Program-made: the position numbers and the translations under genes
Notes under the pieces: model-generated
The model's input: the letters and a program-made list of their open reading frames with translations, nothing else
Databases searched by the model: none
What the model was told of the DNA's origin: nothing
Shown: positions 42,857-51,206 of the stretch, piece after piece
How the letters are laid out: each line of letters begins with the position of its first letter
Numbering within the stretch: the stretch's first letter is position 1
Assembly: GCF_000024025.1 (NCBI RefSeq)
Contig: NC_013131.1
Location: 3,906,001-3,970,000, forward strand
Source of the DNA: Catenulispora acidiphila DSM 44928
GTDB taxonomy: Bacteria; Actinomycetota; Actinomycetes; Streptomycetales; Catenulisporaceae
Length of the DNA: 64,000 bases
Direction: 5' to 3'

Positions 42857-43651
42857 ATGGACGCGCTCAGGATCTGCTTGTACGTATACGCGGGAGTCTG
42901 CTTCGCGACGTGGCTGATGTCGGTCCTCACCCGCGAGTACTCGTGGGTCGACCGGATCTGGTCGATCGTCCCCCTGGCCTACACCGGCATCTTCGCCGGC
43001 GCCGCAGGCTTCCACGACGCCCGCCTGAACACCATGTTCACCCTCGTCGTCCTCTGGGGCGCCCGCCTGACCTTCAACTTCGCCCGCAAGGGCGGCTACG
43101 CCCGCGGCGGCGAGGACTACCGCTGGGCGGTGCTGCGGGCGCGAATGGCGCCATGGCAGTTCCAGCTGTTCAACCTCTTCTTCATCACGCTGTACCAGAA
43201 CGCCATCCTGCTCCTGATCACCCTGCCGTCCCAGACCGCCCTGGACCACCGCAGGTCGTTCGGCATCGCCGACGGCGCCCTCACGGTCCTGTTCCTCGCC
43301 TTCCTCATCGGCGAAACGATCGCGGACCAACAGCAATGGCGCTTCCAGCAGGCAAAGCACGCCGACCTCGACGCCGGCCGCGAGCCACCGGCCCGCTTCG
43401 TCACGACCGGCCTGTTCCGCTTCTCCCGCCACCCCAACTTCTTCTTCGAACAAGCGCAGTGGTGGGTGATCGCAGCCTTCGGCGTAGCGGCAGCCCAGGC
43501 AGTGCCCTGGACAATCCTCGGCGCAATTCTGCTGACCGCACTGTTCATCGGCTCGACCCGATTCACCGAAAGCATCAGCATCTCGCGATACCCGGAGTAC
43601 GCGGACTATCAGCGACGTACCTCGGCGGTCGTTCCGTGGCGGCCTCGATGA
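42857..43651 (+). CDS. DUF1295 / steroid 5-alpha-reductase-like membrane protein
   Basis: A 264-residue integral membrane protein with six or so helices. The C-terminal signature GLFRFSRHPNFFFEQAQWW and the helix after it are the conserved substrate- and NADPH-binding region of the 3-oxo-5-alpha-steroid 4-dehydrogenase/DUF1295 family; the N-terminal half contains VDRIWSIVPLAY. Substrates of bacterial members are mostly undetermined. The divergent EXPERA-like gene starts 60 bases away, so the two may share a control region and act on lipophilic substrates. Confidence 0.88.
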   Translation: MDALRICLYVYAGVCFATWLMSVLTREYSWVDRIWSIVPLAYTGIFAGAAGFHDARLNTMFTLVVLWGARLTFNFARKGGYARGGEDYRWAVLRARMAPWQFQLFNLFFITLYQNAILLLITLPSQTALDHRRSFGIADGALTVLFLAFLIGETIADQQQWRFQQAKHADLDAGREPPARFVTTGLFRFSRHPNFFFEQAQWWVIAAFGVAAAQAVPWTILGAILLTALFIGSTRFTESISISRYPEYADYQRRTSAVVPWRPR

Positions 43652-43707
43652 AGCGGATAGCGAATAGTTCGGTAGCCGATGGCGGATATCGAATCGTCAT
43701 AGGGCGA

Positions 43708-44679
43708 TCAGAACCGCTTGAGCCGCTCCATCAGCGCCCAAGAGGCCGATAGGTACCGAATATCGTTCCGCACCGCGTACTCGCGGCTGGCAGCTTCGGC
43801 GAGCTTTATCGCGTGCTCGTCGCGGAGTTGCGCTGCTTCTGCTGCGAGGAGGTCGAGCCGCAGGTGTGCGGGTTCGGGTTCGGTGGGGGTGCCGTCGGGG
43901 CAGCCCATGCCGCGGGTGCCGAAGCGGGCGAGGAGGGCTTCGCTGGCTTGGAGCACGGCCAGGTAGGAGGGGGCGTGTTGGTCGGTGGGGAGGTGCTCCA
44001 GTACCAACCGGACCGCCGAGGGCGCGGTGATCGTGTGCACGAGTGGTACCGGGTGGGACATCGTGCTGGAGGCGTAGATGCCGGCGTTGCGGGCGGTGAG
44101 GTCGCTGAGGGCTGAGTCGATGACGTCGGTGCGGATGTCAGCGGCGGCGGCGGGGCGGCGGCGGCCGAGCAGGCCCGTGCCCAGGGGGGTGTAGACGGCG
44201 GCCCAGTAGCCGAGGCCGTGGGCCAGTTCGCGGAGTTGGAGGGGGGTGGGTTCCGGGGTGGCGCTGACGCCTCGGACCGCGTGGGCGGTGCGGATCAGGC
44301 CGTGGGTCAGGGCTCCGCTGAGGCCGGGGACCAGGCGCGGCCACCAGGTGATGAGGACTTCGTGCCAGCCGTGTTCGCTGATCTGGGTTTCGAAGGTCGC
44401 TGCCCAGTCGGCTGCGCGGCGGTATCTGCCCAGACAGGAGCGCCAGGCGGACTCGTCGCCGACGTCTATGCGGGCAGTGGGGGTCGGTTCGGAACTGTAG
44501 CGGCGGGCGGTCTTGCTCCACTCCACCCAGTCGGACACCGCGTCGGTGAAGCCGAGGGCGGCCAGGGCCTCGGCGGCCATCGGGGCGTGGCTGGCGAAGC
44601 GGCCGCCCTGGTCGAAGCCGATGTGGGTGAGCCGGCCGAGGGCTTCGTCCATGGCCGCGGTGTAGGTCGGTGCCGACAT
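43708..44679 (-). CDS. Questin-oxidase-like protein
   Basis: A 323-residue protein similar to the questin oxidase family (DUF4243), which performs Baeyer-Villiger-like ring opening of anthraquinones in fungi. Supporting pieces are FTDAVSDWVEWSKTARRY, LTHGLIRTAHAVRGV, GYWAAVYTPLG and LVHTITAPSAVRLVLEHL, with conserved histidines in the last two. No Rossmann fold is visible, as is usual for the family. It lies just before the aromatic polyketide cluster and could be a tailoring enzyme for its product. Confidence 0.8.
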   Translation of the reverse strand: MSAPTYTAAMDEALGRLTHIGFDQGGRFASHAPMAAEALAALGFTDAVSDWVEWSKTARRYSSEPTPTARIDVGDESAWRSCLGRYRRAADWAATFETQISEHGWHEVLITWWPRLVPGLSGALTHGLIRTAHAVRGVSATPEPTPLQLRELAHGLGYWAAVYTPLGTGLLGRRRPAAAADIRTDVIDSALSDLTARNAGIYASSTMSHPVPLVHTITAPSAVRLVLEHLPTDQHAPSYLAVLQASEALLARFGTRGMGCPDGTPTEPEPAHLRLDLLAAEAAQLRDEHAIKLAEAASREYAVRNDIRYLSASWALMERLKRF

Positions 44680-44710
44680 GGTCCGCCTTCTCTCGCCTCA
44701 GGCTTGAGGG

Positions 44711-44767
44711 CTAAGCAGGGCTAAGCAGGGCAGGGCTGGGCAGGGCTGGGCAGGGCTGGGCAGGGCT
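44711..44767. repeat. 10-bp tandem repeats
   Basis: Two copies of CTAAGCAGGG followed by three or four copies of CAGGGCTGGG in a 294-base gap between the questin-oxidase-like gene and the carboxylase. The rest of the gap has no gene; AGGAGG-like sequence lies just before ATG 44974. Confidence 0.8.
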
Positions 44768-44973
44768 TCGAGATGAAGCTAGCCGATCACGTCACGGGGT
44801 CCTACGCGCGAAAATCCGCTCAGATCATCGCAAACAGGATAATCAGGGCTCTGGTTTTCGCCGCGCTTGACCGGCGCTTGATCCCGGACGGGGATTATGG
44901 GGACCACAGAGTTGCGCGATACCAGGAGGGCTGCGCCTGCCTGCTGTGATCCGCACCGGGTGGGGGAGGATCG

Positions 44974-46749
44974 ATGCGCAAGGTGCTGATCGCCAATCGC
45001 GGCGAGATCGCGGTCCGGGTCGCCCGGGCGTGCCGGGACGCGGGTCTGGCTTCGGTGGCGGTCTACGCCGAGCCCGACCGGGAAGCGCTGCACGTCCGAG
45101 CCGCTGACGAAGCCTGGGCCCTAGGTGGTTCCACCCCTGGTGAGTCCTACCTGATGATCGACAAGATTCTGACCGTGGCGACGGACTCTGGGGCGGACGC
45201 GATACACCCCGGATACGGGTTCCTGTCGGAGAACGCCGAATTCGCCCAGGCGGTGATGGACGCCGGTCTGACCTGGATCGGCCCGCCGCCGGCGGCGATC
45301 AGCTCGTTGGGCGACAAGGTCTCGGCCCGGCACATCGCGCAGCGTGTCGGCGCCCCGCTGGTGGCCGGTACGACCGATCCGGTCAGCGGCGCCGACGAGG
45401 TGATCGCCTTTGCCCGCGAACACGGGTTGCCAGTGGCGATCAAGGCGGCGTTCGGTGGCGGTGGGCGTGGGTTGAAGGTGGCGCGCACGCTGGAGGAGAT
45501 TCCGGAGCTGTATGACTCGGCGGTGCGGGAGGCGGTCAGTGCCTTCGGTCGGGGCGAGTGTTTCGTGGAGCGGTATCTGGACCGGCCGCGGCATGTGGAG
45601 ACGCAGTGCCTGGCTGACAAGCACGGCAACGTGGTCGTGGTCTCCACGCGTGACTGCTCGTTGCAGCGCCGGCACCAGAAGCTGGTGGAGGAGGCTCCCG
45701 CGCCGTATTTGAGCGAGGAGCAGACTGCTGAGCTGTACCGGGCGTCCAAGGCGATCTTGAAGGAAGCCGGGTATGTCGGGGCGGGGACGTGTGAGTTCCT
45801 GGTGGGCCAGGACGGCACCATCTCCTTCTTGGAGGTGAACACCCGTCTTCAGGTGGAGCATCCGGTCACCGAGGAAGTCACTGGGATCGATCTGGTGCGG
45901 GAGATGTTTCGGATCGCTGACGGCGAAGAGTTGGGCTACGGCGACCCGGAGGTGCGTGGGCACTCCTTCGAGTTCCGGATCAATGGCGAGGATCCGGGTC
46001 GGAACTTCCTGCCCGCTCCCGGTGTGGTGACCACATGGCGTCCGCCGTCGGGTCCGGGGGTGCGCCTGGATTCTGGTATCGAGCAGGGCGCCGAGATCGG
46101 GCAGAACTTCGACTCGCTGCTGGCGAAGCTGATCATCTCCGGCCGCGACCGGCAGCAGGCTGTCGAGCGCGCCCGCCGCGCACTGGCCGAGTTCCAGATC
46201 GAGGGGATGCCGACCGCGCTGACCTTTCACCAAGCGGTGATGGACGATCCGGCGTTCACGCCGGAAGAAGGCCCGTTCCACGTCCACACCCGCTGGATCG
46301 AGACCGAGTTCGACAACACGATCCCGCCGTACGCAGGCCCGGCAGCCGACGACCGGCAGCCCGACCCGCAGACCCGGATCGCCGTCGAAGTCGGCCGCAA
46401 GCGCCTGGAGATCGTGCTTCCCGCCTTCCTCACGACGCCCGCGCCCGGCACAGCGCGCCCTGCCGCGCCCGCACGCCGCCCCGCCGCCGCGTCCGCGTCA
46501 CCGGGCTCGGTATCCGCCTCCGGCGCGACCGGCGCGACCCTCGCCTGCCCGATGAACGGCACCGTGGTCAAGGTCGCGGTGAGCGACGGCCAGACCGTGG
46601 CGGCCGGCGACCTGATCGCCGTCGTGGAGGCGATGAAGATGGAGCAGCCGGTCACCGCGCACCGGCACGGCGTCGTCCGGAGTCTGGCCGTCGAAGCCGG
46701 CATGGCCGTAACCCGCATGTCATCCATCTGTGATATCTCAGTCCTCTGA
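44974..46749 (+). CDS. Acyl-CoA carboxylase alpha chain (biotin carboxylase + BCCP)
   Basis: A 591-residue subunit that carboxylates its own biotin with ATP and bicarbonate. Residues 1-450 are biotin carboxylase: [30 protein letters not shown] (ATP grasp), [19 protein letters not shown] and [16 protein letters not shown]. After an Ala/Pro linker comes the biotinyl domain with EAMKMEQPV, biotinyl lysine Lys555, 36 residues from the end. It supplies malonyl-CoA extender units, together with the beta and epsilon chains at 49325-51165; similar dedicated carboxylases occur in jadomycin-type clusters. GGGAGG precedes the ATG. Confidence 0.93.
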   Translation: MRKVLIANRGEIAVRVARACRDAGLASVAVYAEPDREALHVRAADEAWALGGSTPGESYLMIDKILTVATDSGADAIHPGYGFLSENAEFAQAVMDAGLTWIGPPPAAISSLGDKVSARHIAQRVGAPLVAGTTDPVSGADEVIAFAREHGLPVAIKAAFGGGGRGLKVARTLEEIPELYDSAVREAVSAFGRGECFVERYLDRPRHVETQCLADKHGNVVVVSTRDCSLQRRHQKLVEEAPAPYLSEEQTAELYRASKAILKEAGYVGAGTCEFLVGQDGTISFLEVNTRLQVEHPVTEEVTGIDLVREMFRIADGEELGYGDPEVRGHSFEFRINGEDPGRNFLPAPGVVTTWRPPSGPGVRLDSGIEQGAEIGQNFDSLLAKLIISGRDRQQAVERARRALAEFQIEGMPTALTFHQAVMDDPAFTPEEGPFHVHTRWIETEFDNTIPPYAGPAADDRQPDPQTRIAVEVGRKRLEIVLPAFLTTPAPGTARPAAPARRPAAASASPGSVSASGATGATLACPMNGTVVKVAVSDGQTVAAGDLIAVVEAMKMEQPVTAHRHGVVRSLAVEAGMAVTRMSSICDISVL

Positions 46750-46779
46750 TATTTTTTCACCCATCATCGCCGACATCGG

Positions 46780-46809
46780 AACGTCCCACGGGGGAGTCCG
46801 ACTGACGTT
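46780..46809. promoter_or_regulatory. Inverted repeat upstream of the JadR1-like regulator
   Basis: AACGTC (46780-46785) and its complement GACGTT (46804-46809) are spaced 24 bases apart, between the carboxylase stop and the regulator start. The arms share TGACGTT with sites upstream of the carboxyltransferase gene, suggesting one regulator could bind both places. Confidence 0.4.
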
Positions 46810-46830
46810 GCAGGGAGCGTTGTCGAAGAC

Positions 46831-47637
46831 ATGGCGAACGAGCTTGTCCGGCCGGGCACCGCGATCGCGCCCCACGACCGGACGATCCTCCCGACACACC
46901 CCGCGCGGCGGGCCGTACCCGATCCGCCCGGCCGCGCCCCGGTGCTCTACTCCTCGCTGGTCCGGCCCGCGCTGCGGATCCTGGTCGCCGAGCCGGACCC
47001 GGACAGCGCCGAGCAGCTTCTCAGGAAGCTGCGACGCCAGGGGCACCGGGCCGAGGTGGTGCACACCGGGGACAAGGCGCTGATCGAGTTCCCCTCGGCG
47101 GACCTGGTGCTGCTCGATCTGGAACTGCCCGACGTGGACGGGCTGGAGATCTGCCGCGGCATCCGGGCGGTCAGCGACGTGGCGATCATCACCGTCTCCG
47201 AGCGCGCCGAGGAGATCGACTGCGTGCTCGGCTTACAGGCCGGGTCCGACGACTACCTCGTCAAACCCTACGGCTTCCGCGAGCTGATGGCGCGGATCGA
47301 CGCGGTGATGCGCCGCATCCGGCCCGGCGCCGTCCGGGACCGGGTGATCGCGCACGGCCGGCTGCTCATCGACGCCGGCTGCCGCGAGGTCCGGATCGGC
47401 GGGCAGGTGGTCGGCGTCACCCGCAAGGAGTTCGACCTGCTGCTCCTGCTCGCCTCCCAGCCCGGCACGGTGATCTCCCGGCAGCAGATCATGTCGCAGA
47501 TCTGGCAGGACGTCTGGTCGGAGTCGACACGGACCATCGACACCCATGTCAGCAGTCTGCGATCCAAGCTCGGATCAGGGTCCTGGATCGTCACCGTCCG
47601 CGGCGTCGGGTTCCAGCTGGGGACCGCCCCGGACTAG
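46831..47637 (+). CDS. OmpR-family response regulator, JadR1-like
   Basis: A 268-residue regulator with receiver (48-165) and OmpR winged helix (172-265: FDLLLLLASQPGTVISRQQI, RTIDTHVSSLRSKLG, VTVRGVGFQLG). The phosphoacceptor Asp96 (LLDLELPDVDG) and Lys145 are present, but the acidic pair is Glu54-Pro55 and the switch Thr/Ala region is SER, so it may be an atypical, perhaps ligand-sensing regulator, like JadR1 in angucycline clusters. A 45-residue N-terminal extension precedes the receiver. The start at 46831 has only AGGGAG 13 bases away; a later start near residue 38 is possible. Confidence 0.85.
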   Translation: MANELVRPGTAIAPHDRTILPTHPARRAVPDPPGRAPVLYSSLVRPALRILVAEPDPDSAEQLLRKLRRQGHRAEVVHTGDKALIEFPSADLVLLDLELPDVDGLEICRGIRAVSDVAIITVSERAEEIDCVLGLQAGSDDYLVKPYGFRELMARIDAVMRRIRPGAVRDRVIAHGRLLIDAGCREVRIGGQVVGVTRKEFDLLLLLASQPGTVISRQQIMSQIWQDVWSESTRTIDTHVSSLRSKLGSGSWIVTVRGVGFQLGTAPD

Positions 47638-47690
47638 CCGGGCGAGCCGGGCGAGCCGGGCTGGCCTGTTCCGTAGGCGATGAACACGAC

Positions 47691-47725
47691 GAAGGGGCGC
47701 CGCGCGAGTAGCGCGGCACCCCTTC
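47691..47725. terminator. Strong bidirectional hairpin terminator
   Basis: GAAGGGGCGCCGCGC (47691-47705) and GCGCGGCACCCCTTC (47711-47725) pair over 15 bases with one mismatch and a five-base loop. It lies between the convergent regulator (stop 47637) and DNA-binding protein (stop 47744) genes. Confidence 0.85.
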
Positions 47726-47743
47726 CTCCCACGTTCAGCGAGG

Positions 47744-48604
47744 TCAGCGGTTCAAGGTCGCCTGCACATCGGAGGCGCCGTAGTAGGTACGTCCGCCGAG
47801 CCGCCTGCGCGTCCAGTTCTGCTCGCTCGCGTGCCGGTAGACGCTGCCCGGCGCGATGCCCCAGAGTGCTGCGATGTCCGTGACGGTCAGCCACGCCGCG
47901 ACGCGCCGGGGTGCGGCGGTGCCGGTGCGCTCCCGGGCCCGGGCCATCCGGTTGCCCAGTTGCAGCCACTCGTGTCCGGCCCAGCGATGCCCGGCCTCGT
48001 GGCTGCACCGGACCTCCGTCCGAGCGCCCCGAGGCTGGTCCTTGCGCACGAGTGCGACCAGGAACCCGGCGCAGCCCAGCTCCACACACGAACCGACCTC
48101 GACGCGGCGCAGATCCTCCGGATCCACGACCCGGCGCGCCTGCCGCGTCAGCTGGTCCAGCTCGCGGCTGCCCTCGCCGGCGGCTTCGTGCGAGCGCAGC
48201 CAGTCGGCGTGCCCGACGAAGAAGGAGGCCATCGAGCCGACGTCGCGCCGGGGCGCGGCGATCCGGCGGCCGTCCGCTATCAGCGCCGACCAGGAGCTGA
48301 GCACGCCGACGATGGCCGAGCGGGCCTCGGCGGCGGCGATGTTGAACGGCAGGCCGGTCGGGGTGGAGCCGCCGGAAACCCGCTCGGCGCGGCGCTCGCC
48401 CCGGGCGCCGAGCCGCCGGCCGCATTCGACGAACAGCGCCGGCAGCCGGCCGGCCTGGGTCACCAGCAGATCGGTGCAGTGCCGGCACAGCCGGTCCCCG
48501 TCCCTCACATGTGCGGGCGCGGGAGTGTCGGAGGGGACCGGAGGACGGCGGCAGCGGACTCCGGCACACCGTGAGGTATCGGCAAAACGCAAGGGCATAT
48601 TCAT
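47744..48604 (-). CDS. Putative DNA-binding protein with C-terminal helix-turn-helix
   Basis: A 286-residue protein. A CRHC pair of cysteines near residue 41 and several other Cys and His residues in the middle (GSCVELGCAGF, RCSHEAGHRW) may bind zinc. The end carries a MerR/excisionase-like helix-turn-helix: WLTVTDIAALWGIAPGSVYR followed by RLGGRTYYGASDVQATL. Such proteins occur near phage-like and conjugative elements, though no mobile element is visible. ATG 48604 has AAGGAG upstream. Its role in the polyketide cluster, if any, is unclear. Confidence 0.75.
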   Translation of the reverse strand: MNMPLRFADTSRCAGVRCRRPPVPSDTPAPAHVRDGDRLCRHCTDLLVTQAGRLPALFVECGRRLGARGERRAERVSGGSTPTGLPFNIAAAEARSAIVGVLSSWSALIADGRRIAAPRRDVGSMASFFVGHADWLRSHEAAGEGSRELDQLTRQARRVVDPEDLRRVEVGSCVELGCAGFLVALVRKDQPRGARTEVRCSHEAGHRWAGHEWLQLGNRMARARERTGTAAPRRVAAWLTVTDIAALWGIAPGSVYRHASEQNWTRRRLGGRTYYGASDVQATLNR

Positions 48605-49324
48605 GAGTCTCCTTCCCAATGCTTCACACAACTTCACGGAAATGTGATGGCGCGGCGGGGGGAAGTTCCGGCCGGAAGATGCCTGAGCCCCGTGCGCCTA
48701 GTGGCGAAGCGGCAGCCCGCCGGCATGGCGGGCGTACCGACGGCGGGCGGGCGTCGCACCGGGGGAGGGCGGCGTCTGCCCGGTGGCGCTGTGGTGGCAG
48801 CTCGGGAGCGACGACAGAGTCGGTGAATCCTGGCGTTGATACAGAGATGGCAGGTGGAATGGCTGCGCGAGGGCGTTCGCGGCAGCGTTGCACGCTGGGC
48901 GTTCCGGCTCTGTGGGGAGCCAGGACGAGGCTATGCGGGGCGCCGGGGACCTGGCAACGACGTGCGCAAGGTTTTTCCGTTCTCTGACGTTCCTCTGTAT
49001 TTTCTGACCCGCATTTGACGTGTTGCTTTTCGTCACAGAGGGTTTACCCGGATTTTCTTGACGAACGACGGCAACTGCGAAGAACATTATTCCTAGAGTT
49101 CGAAGGATTGTGCCCGACCCCCGTGGTCGCGGGAAGCATATCCAAGGCAATCCGCCGGCCGCGGCCGCGCGGCGGACTCGCGCCCACGACACCCGCCCAT
49201 CCCCCCGCGCCGATCGGCGCCGGGGCGCGGGTGTGAGCGCACATCAGCACTCGATGATCAGGGCTGTGCGACCACGCCGGTCGCCGGCGCGGTCCCGCGC
49301 TGCCCGGACAAGGGAGGACGAACT
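48605..49324. promoter_or_regulatory. Long divergent control region with TGACG sites
   Basis: A 720-base non-coding stretch between the DNA-binding protein gene (minus) and the carboxyltransferase gene (plus). The part from about 48970 to 49115 is unusually AT-rich for this genome, as expected for promoters. TGACG occurs at 48985, 49016 and 49059, and inverted (CGTCA) at 49031, so 49016-49035 forms TGACG-N10-CGTCA. TTGACG at 49015 and 49058 could also be -35 boxes. Nearer the gene, GGGAGG lies seven bases before GTG 49325. I see no gene; the reading frames lack codon bias. Confidence 0.55.
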
Positions 49325-50944
49325 GTGCGTGTCGACATGGATCCGGTACGAGCCGGCGGCGGAACCGGGCGAACCCCGGCGCCGCCGGGAGCGCCGTCGA
49401 TGGACGAGCGGCTGACCGAGCTGTCCGCCTTGAAAGAGAGGGTGATCGCCGGACCGGACGCCGAAGCCACCGCGAAACAGCACGCCAAGGGCAAGCTCAC
49501 GGCGCGCGAGCGGATCGCGCTGCTGCTGGACGCGGACTCCTTCACCGAGGTGGAGGGGATGCGCCGGCACCGGGCGACCGGGTTCGGGCTGGAGGCCCGC
49601 CGCCCGCACACCGACGGCGTGGTCACCGGCTGGGGCACGGTGTTCGGCCGCACGGTGTTCGTCTACGCCCACGACTTCCGCATCTTCGGCGGCGCGCTCG
49701 GCGAGGCGCACGCCGAGAAGATCCACAAGCTGATGGACCTCGCCGAGGCCGCCGGCGCCCCGCTGGTGAGCCTGAACGACGGCGCCGGCGCGCGGATCCA
49801 GGAGGGGGTCAGCGCGCTGGCCGGCTACGGCGGCATCTTCCGCCGCAACACCCGCTCCTCCGGCGTCATCCCGCAGATCAGCGTGATGCTCGGGCCCTGC
49901 GCCGGCGGTGCCGCCTACTCCCCGGCGCTGACCGACTTCGTCTTCATGGTGCGCCAGACCTCGCAGATGTTCATCACCGGCCCGGACGTGGTGCAGGCGG
50001 TGACCGGCGAGAGCGTCAGCCAGAACGACCTCGGCGGTGCCGACGTGCACGCGACCGCCTCCGGGGTCGCGCACTTCGTCTACGACGACGAGCCCAGCTG
50101 CCTGGCCGACGTCCGCTACCTGCTGTCCCTGCTGCCGGCGAACAACCGCGAGCTGCCGCCGGCGCACGAGTGCCTGGACCCGGTGGACCGGCGCACCGAC
50201 GCGCTGTCCGCGATCGTCCCGGCCGAGCCGAACAAGCCCTACGACATCCGCGAGGTGATCGCGCAGATCGTCGACGACGGCGACCTGTTCGAGTGCCGCG
50301 CGCAGTGGGCGCCGAACATCGTCTGCGCCCTGGCCCGCATCGGCGGGCGCACCGTCGGCGTCGTCGCCAACCAGCCGGCCCACCTGGCCGGGGTGCTCGA
50401 CATCCACGCCAGCCAGAAGGGCGCGCGCTTCGTCCAGTTCTGCGACGCCTTCAACATCGCGCTGATCACGCTGGTCGACGTCCCCGGCTTCCTGCCCGGC
50501 GTCGGGCAGGAGCACGAGGGCATCATCCGGCACGGCGCCAAACTGCTGTACGCCTACTGCAACGCCACGGTCCCGCGGATCCAGGTCATCCTGCGCAAGG
50601 CGTACGGCGGCGCCTACATCGTCATGGACTCCCGCTCGATCGGCGCCGACCTGTCGCTGGCCTGGCCGGGCAACGAGATCGCGGTGATGGGCGCCGAGGG
50701 TGCGGCCAACGTCATCTTCCGCCGGGAGATCGCCGCCGCGGACGACCCGGACGAGGTGCGCCGGCAGAAGATCAAGGACTATCGCGAAGAGCTGATGCAC
50801 CCGTACTACGCGGCCGAGCGCGGTCTCGTGGACGACGTCATCGATCCCGGCGACACCCGCGGCGCCCTGGCCCGCGCGCTGGACATGCTGCAGGCCAAAC
50901 ACGCGAGCCAGCCCTCGCGCAAGCACGGCAACCCGCCGCAGTGA
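49325..50944 (+). CDS. Acyl-CoA carboxylase beta chain (carboxyltransferase)
   Basis: A 539-residue carboxyltransferase of the propionyl/acetyl-CoA carboxylase beta family. It has KLTARERIALLLDADSF near the N-terminus, the N-domain glycine-rich site LNDGAGARIQEGVSALAGYG, GPCAGGAAYSPALTDF, and the C-domain CoA/biotin motif VPGFLPGVGQEHEGIIRHGAK and KAYGGAYIVMDSRS. It transfers carboxyl groups from biotin to acetyl-CoA. The GTG start has GGGAGG seven bases upstream; an internal ATG follows four codons later. It overlaps the epsilon subunit gene by four bases. Confidence 0.95.
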   Translation: MRVDMDPVRAGGGTGRTPAPPGAPSMDERLTELSALKERVIAGPDAEATAKQHAKGKLTARERIALLLDADSFTEVEGMRRHRATGFGLEARRPHTDGVVTGWGTVFGRTVFVYAHDFRIFGGALGEAHAEKIHKLMDLAEAAGAPLVSLNDGAGARIQEGVSALAGYGGIFRRNTRSSGVIPQISVMLGPCAGGAAYSPALTDFVFMVRQTSQMFITGPDVVQAVTGESVSQNDLGGADVHATASGVAHFVYDDEPSCLADVRYLLSLLPANNRELPPAHECLDPVDRRTDALSAIVPAEPNKPYDIREVIAQIVDDGDLFECRAQWAPNIVCALARIGGRTVGVVANQPAHLAGVLDIHASQKGARFVQFCDAFNIALITLVDVPGFLPGVGQEHEGIIRHGAKLLYAYCNATVPRIQVILRKAYGGAYIVMDSRSIGADLSLAWPGNEIAVMGAEGAANVIFRREIAAADDPDEVRRQKIKDYREELMHPYYAAERGLVDDVIDPGDTRGALARALDMLQAKHASQPSRKHGNPPQ

Positions 50945-51165
50945 GCGGCGCCGTGGACCGTCAGGACGCTGAGTCCGCCGTGCGCGTGCTGAGCGGATAC
51001 CCGACCGAGGAGGAAGTCGCGGCGCTGATCGCCGTGCTCGCCGTCGTCGGGCAGGCGGCGAGGGCCGCACCGGGACCGGAGGCGGCCGGCGCGCGCCCCG
51101 GCCGGATCCCCGCCGCGGCCTTCGCCGCCGGTTACCAGTCGCCGACCAGCTGGCAGGCATCGTGA
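50941..51165 (+). CDS. Acyl-CoA carboxylase epsilon chain
   Basis: A 74-residue protein whose GTG start overlaps the beta-chain stop (GTGA). The conserved core LSGYPTEEEVAALIAVLAVV and a terminal Trp (SPTSWQAS) match the small epsilon subunits of actinomycete acyl-CoA carboxylases, which strengthen the alpha-beta complex. Its presence here shows that the carboxylase is a full three-part enzyme. Confidence 0.85.
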   Translation: MSGAVDRQDAESAVRVLSGYPTEEEVAALIAVLAVVGQAARAAPGPEAAGARPGRIPAAAFAAGYQSPTSWQAS

Positions 51166-51206
51166 CCGCCGGTCGCGGCGCTCCCGTCCCCCTCTAGGAG
51201 GCAAGC

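Noticed and set aside
46738-46770. GATATC / GATATTTTTT sequence as a terminator after the carboxylase alpha gene
   Set aside because: The arms do not form a stable stem, and the T-run overlaps the region before the regulator; evidence too weak.
48698-49192. A 164-codon minus-strand frame in the long control region
   Set aside because: Codon use does not match the genome, there is no recognisable domain and it crosses the AT-rich promoter-like stretch.
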